Shown one piece after another: positions 6,782 through 7,831 of a stretch of DNA of 7,831 nucleotides. Numbering within the stretch: position 1 is the stretch's first letter; each line of letters starts with the position of its first letter. Origin of the DNA: Methylococcaceae bacterium. Lineage in GTDB: Bacteria > Pseudomonadota > Gammaproteobacteria > Methylococcales > Methylomonadaceae. The notes under the pieces were generated by a model, which saw only the letters and a list, made by a program, of their open reading frames with translations, was not told where the DNA came from and searched no databases. The position numbers and the translations under genes are program-made. The DNA is taken from contig PMDM01000364.1 in assembly GCA_003155565.1 (NCBI GenBank), positions 1-7,831 of the forward strand. Reading direction: 5' to 3'.

Positions 6782-7124
6782 TTAAATTAGCACTTTCGTA
6801 GATGTCTGGTTTAAAACCGATCAAAAGCTCGCTGCCGGTATCTAAAATCGGGCGTTTAATCAGAGTAGGAATTTCCAACATAAGTTGCAAAGCTTTGGCT
6901 TCCGTAAGGCCGTCCTGTTGTTCGGCAGTCAGTTGTCGCCAACTGGTGCTGCTGCGGTTAAGCATTGCGTTCCAGCCCAGGTTAGCAGCAAAATGCTGAA
7001 GCTGTTCCGGGGTTAGTCCATCGACACGATAGTCGTGGAACTGATAAGCGATACCGTTGCTATCCAGCCACACACGCGCTTTTTTAACGGTATCGCAGTT
7101 TTTTATGCCATAAAGCACAACCAT
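6753..7124 (-). CDS. ArsC-family Spx/YffB-like thioredoxin-fold protein
   Basis: The 123-residue protein begins MVVLYGIKNCDTVKKARVWL, the hallmark of the YffB/YfgD-like branch of the ArsC/Spx family, with a single N-terminal cysteine (C10). It continues HDYRVDGL (30-37), LNRSSTSWRQL (55-65) and PTLIKRPIL (86-94). The fold is thioredoxin-like. Although such genes are often named arsC, this branch is not shown to reduce arsenate, and its role is unknown to me. E. coli YffB ends about a dozen residues after the GF motif (103-104 here), whereas this protein has 19. The last nine residues (I115-R123, ILRQTQNER) are encoded by repeat element 4, including the stop. The start is 2 bases from the stop of the upstream acidic-protein gene, so the two are very likely cotranscribed. 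Association with dapD is common in gammaproteobacteria. Confidence 0.92.
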   Translation of the reverse strand: MVVLYGIKNCDTVKKARVWLDSNGIAYQFHDYRVDGLTPEQLQHFAANLGWNAMLNRSSTSWRQLTAEQQDGLTEAKALQLMLEIPTLIKRPILDTGSELLIGFKPDIYESANLILRQTQNER

Positions 7125-7126
7125 CG

Positions 7127-7369
7127 TTACAACTGGCTGTTCAACAATTCGTCAATGTCAGGCAATTCTTTGTCTGCCTTACAACGGATTTTATAAATAT
7201 CGACGAATTCCATAAAGGCTTGTTGCAGGTCTTCGAGAATTTCTTCTTCATTTTCCCGCTCATCTTCGGGAACATCATCAGACTCCAAATACCCTTGTTG
7301 CAGGGCGATTTCACTGTTAATGGCGAGGATCGCGTAGATAATGGCATTGTTAGTTAGGTTTTGGCTCAT
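7127..7369 (-). CDS. Small acidic protein of unknown function
   Basis: This 80-residue protein is not recognised. It is strongly acidic: 20 Asp/Glu against 5 Lys/Arg. The acidic stretch SDDVPEDERENEEE spans about 30-43, between two probably helical segments (NNAIIYAILAINSEIALQQG and the region ILEDLQQAFMEFVDIYKIRC). There is one cysteine (C63), and no signal peptide or membrane span. It is likely real because it sits tightly between dapD (30 bases) and the ArsC-like gene (2 bases) on the same strand and has a plausible soluble helical composition. The Shine-Dalgarno sequence is weak. No function is claimed; an accessory or regulatory protein of the neighbouring products is only a guess. Confidence 0.75.
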   Translation of the reverse strand: MSQNLTNNAIIYAILAINSEIALQQGYLESDDVPEDERENEEEILEDLQQAFMEFVDIYKIRCKADKELPDIDELLNSQL

Positions 7370-7399
7370 TTGCTGGCACTCTATGGTTAAGTTAACTCT

Positions 7400-7831
7400 C
7401 TAATCTCGCAACAATTCATTAATCCCTGTTTTGCTGCGCGTCCGTTCATCGACTTGCTTGATAATCACTGCACAATACAGGCTGTATTTGCCATCTGAAG
7501 AGGGCAGGTTGCCGGAGACGACCACCGAACCTGTCGGAATACGCCCATAGCTGATTTCACCCGTCATGCGATTGAAGATTTTGGTGCTTTGTCCAATATA
7601 AACACCCATAGAAATTACGCAACCGTCTTCGACGATTACGCCTTCAACGATTTCTGAACGCGCGCCGATAAAGCAATTGTCCCCGATAATCGTTGGGCCT
7701 GCTTGTAAAGGTTCCAATACGCCGCCGATACCGACACCGCCGGAAAGATGCACGTTTATACCAATTTGTGCGCAAGAACCGACCGTCACCCAAGTGTCAA
7801 CCATCGTGCCGCTATCTACATAAGCCCCTAT
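7400..7831 (-). CDS. dapD: Tetrahydrodipicolinate N-succinyltransferase, C-terminal part (5' end off the window)
   Basis: DapD transfers succinyl from succinyl-CoA to tetrahydrodipicolinate, the first committed step of the succinylase branch of diaminopimelate/lysine synthesis. The last 143 codons are present, roughly half of the usual 270-odd residues. The frame is open to the window edge, so the internal Met at 7804 is not the start. The sequence is a left-handed beta-helix of hexapeptide repeats with the family block [17 protein letters not shown], then [41 protein letters not shown] and [10 protein letters not shown]. It ends INELLRD. It is the first visible gene of the leftward dapD - acidic protein - ArsC-like group. 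Confidence 0.97.
   Translation of the reverse strand: MGAYVDSGTMVDTWVTVGSCAQIGINVHLSGGVGIGGVLEPLQAGPTIIGDNCFIGARSEIVEGVIVEDGCVISMGVYIGQSTKIFNRMTGEISYGRIPTGSVVVSGNLPSSDGKYSLYCAVIIKQVDERTRSKTGINELLRD

Noticed and set aside
6753..7124. Arsenate reductase arsC
   Set aside because: The sequence follows the YffB/Spx-like branch and sits by dapD rather than arsenic genes, so arsenate reduction is not supported.

Overview
The window looks like a chromosomal segment of a gammaproteobacterium with moderate GC content. QueA, SurE-Pcm, DapD and DapE all read like gammaproteobacterial orthologs recalled from memory, for example those of E. coli and Pseudomonas. The intergenic repeats with a core like CTTCGACAAGCTCAGGACG are of a kind I associate with methanotroph and sulfur-oxidiser genomes such as Methylococcales and Thiotrichales. 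That finer placement is inference only.

Layout. Left part: a mobile-element relic (40-210), then queA on + with a bidirectional hairpin terminator, then an Smr-domain gene on -. Middle: surE and pcm on +, overlapping by ATGA, converging on a secreted cupin-like gene on -. Right part, all on -, in transcription order: dapD (5' end off the window), a small acidic protein of unknown function, a YffB/Spx-type ArsC-like protein, dapE, a class I aminotransferase, and the cupin. No rRNA, tRNA, CRISPR array, transposase or phage gene was seen.

How the genes relate. DapD and DapE catalyse the succinylation and desuccinylation steps of the succinylase branch of diaminopimelate/lysine synthesis. The aminotransferase beside dapE is of the aspartate/prephenate (Ib) type and could supply the intervening transamination, but that is not shown. 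SurE and Pcm are a classic stationary-phase/repair pair. QueA is a tRNA-queuosine enzyme. These are ordinary housekeeping genes.

The unusual content is a family of short non-coding modular elements in the gaps: 40-210, about 3486-3587, 4064-4195, about 6702-6781, and a decayed core at 1313-1336. The best copy has 17-bp imperfect terminal inverted repeats beginning GGAA, flanked by TTAA on both sides. Three copies share a 54-bp core of exactly equal length, and two share a 32-bp cassette in opposite orientations. Two copies end exactly at the stop codon of a minus-strand gene and a third supplies the C-terminal tail of the ArsC-like protein. I interpret these as a non-autonomous, MITE-like family. 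No wholly new protein-based system was found.
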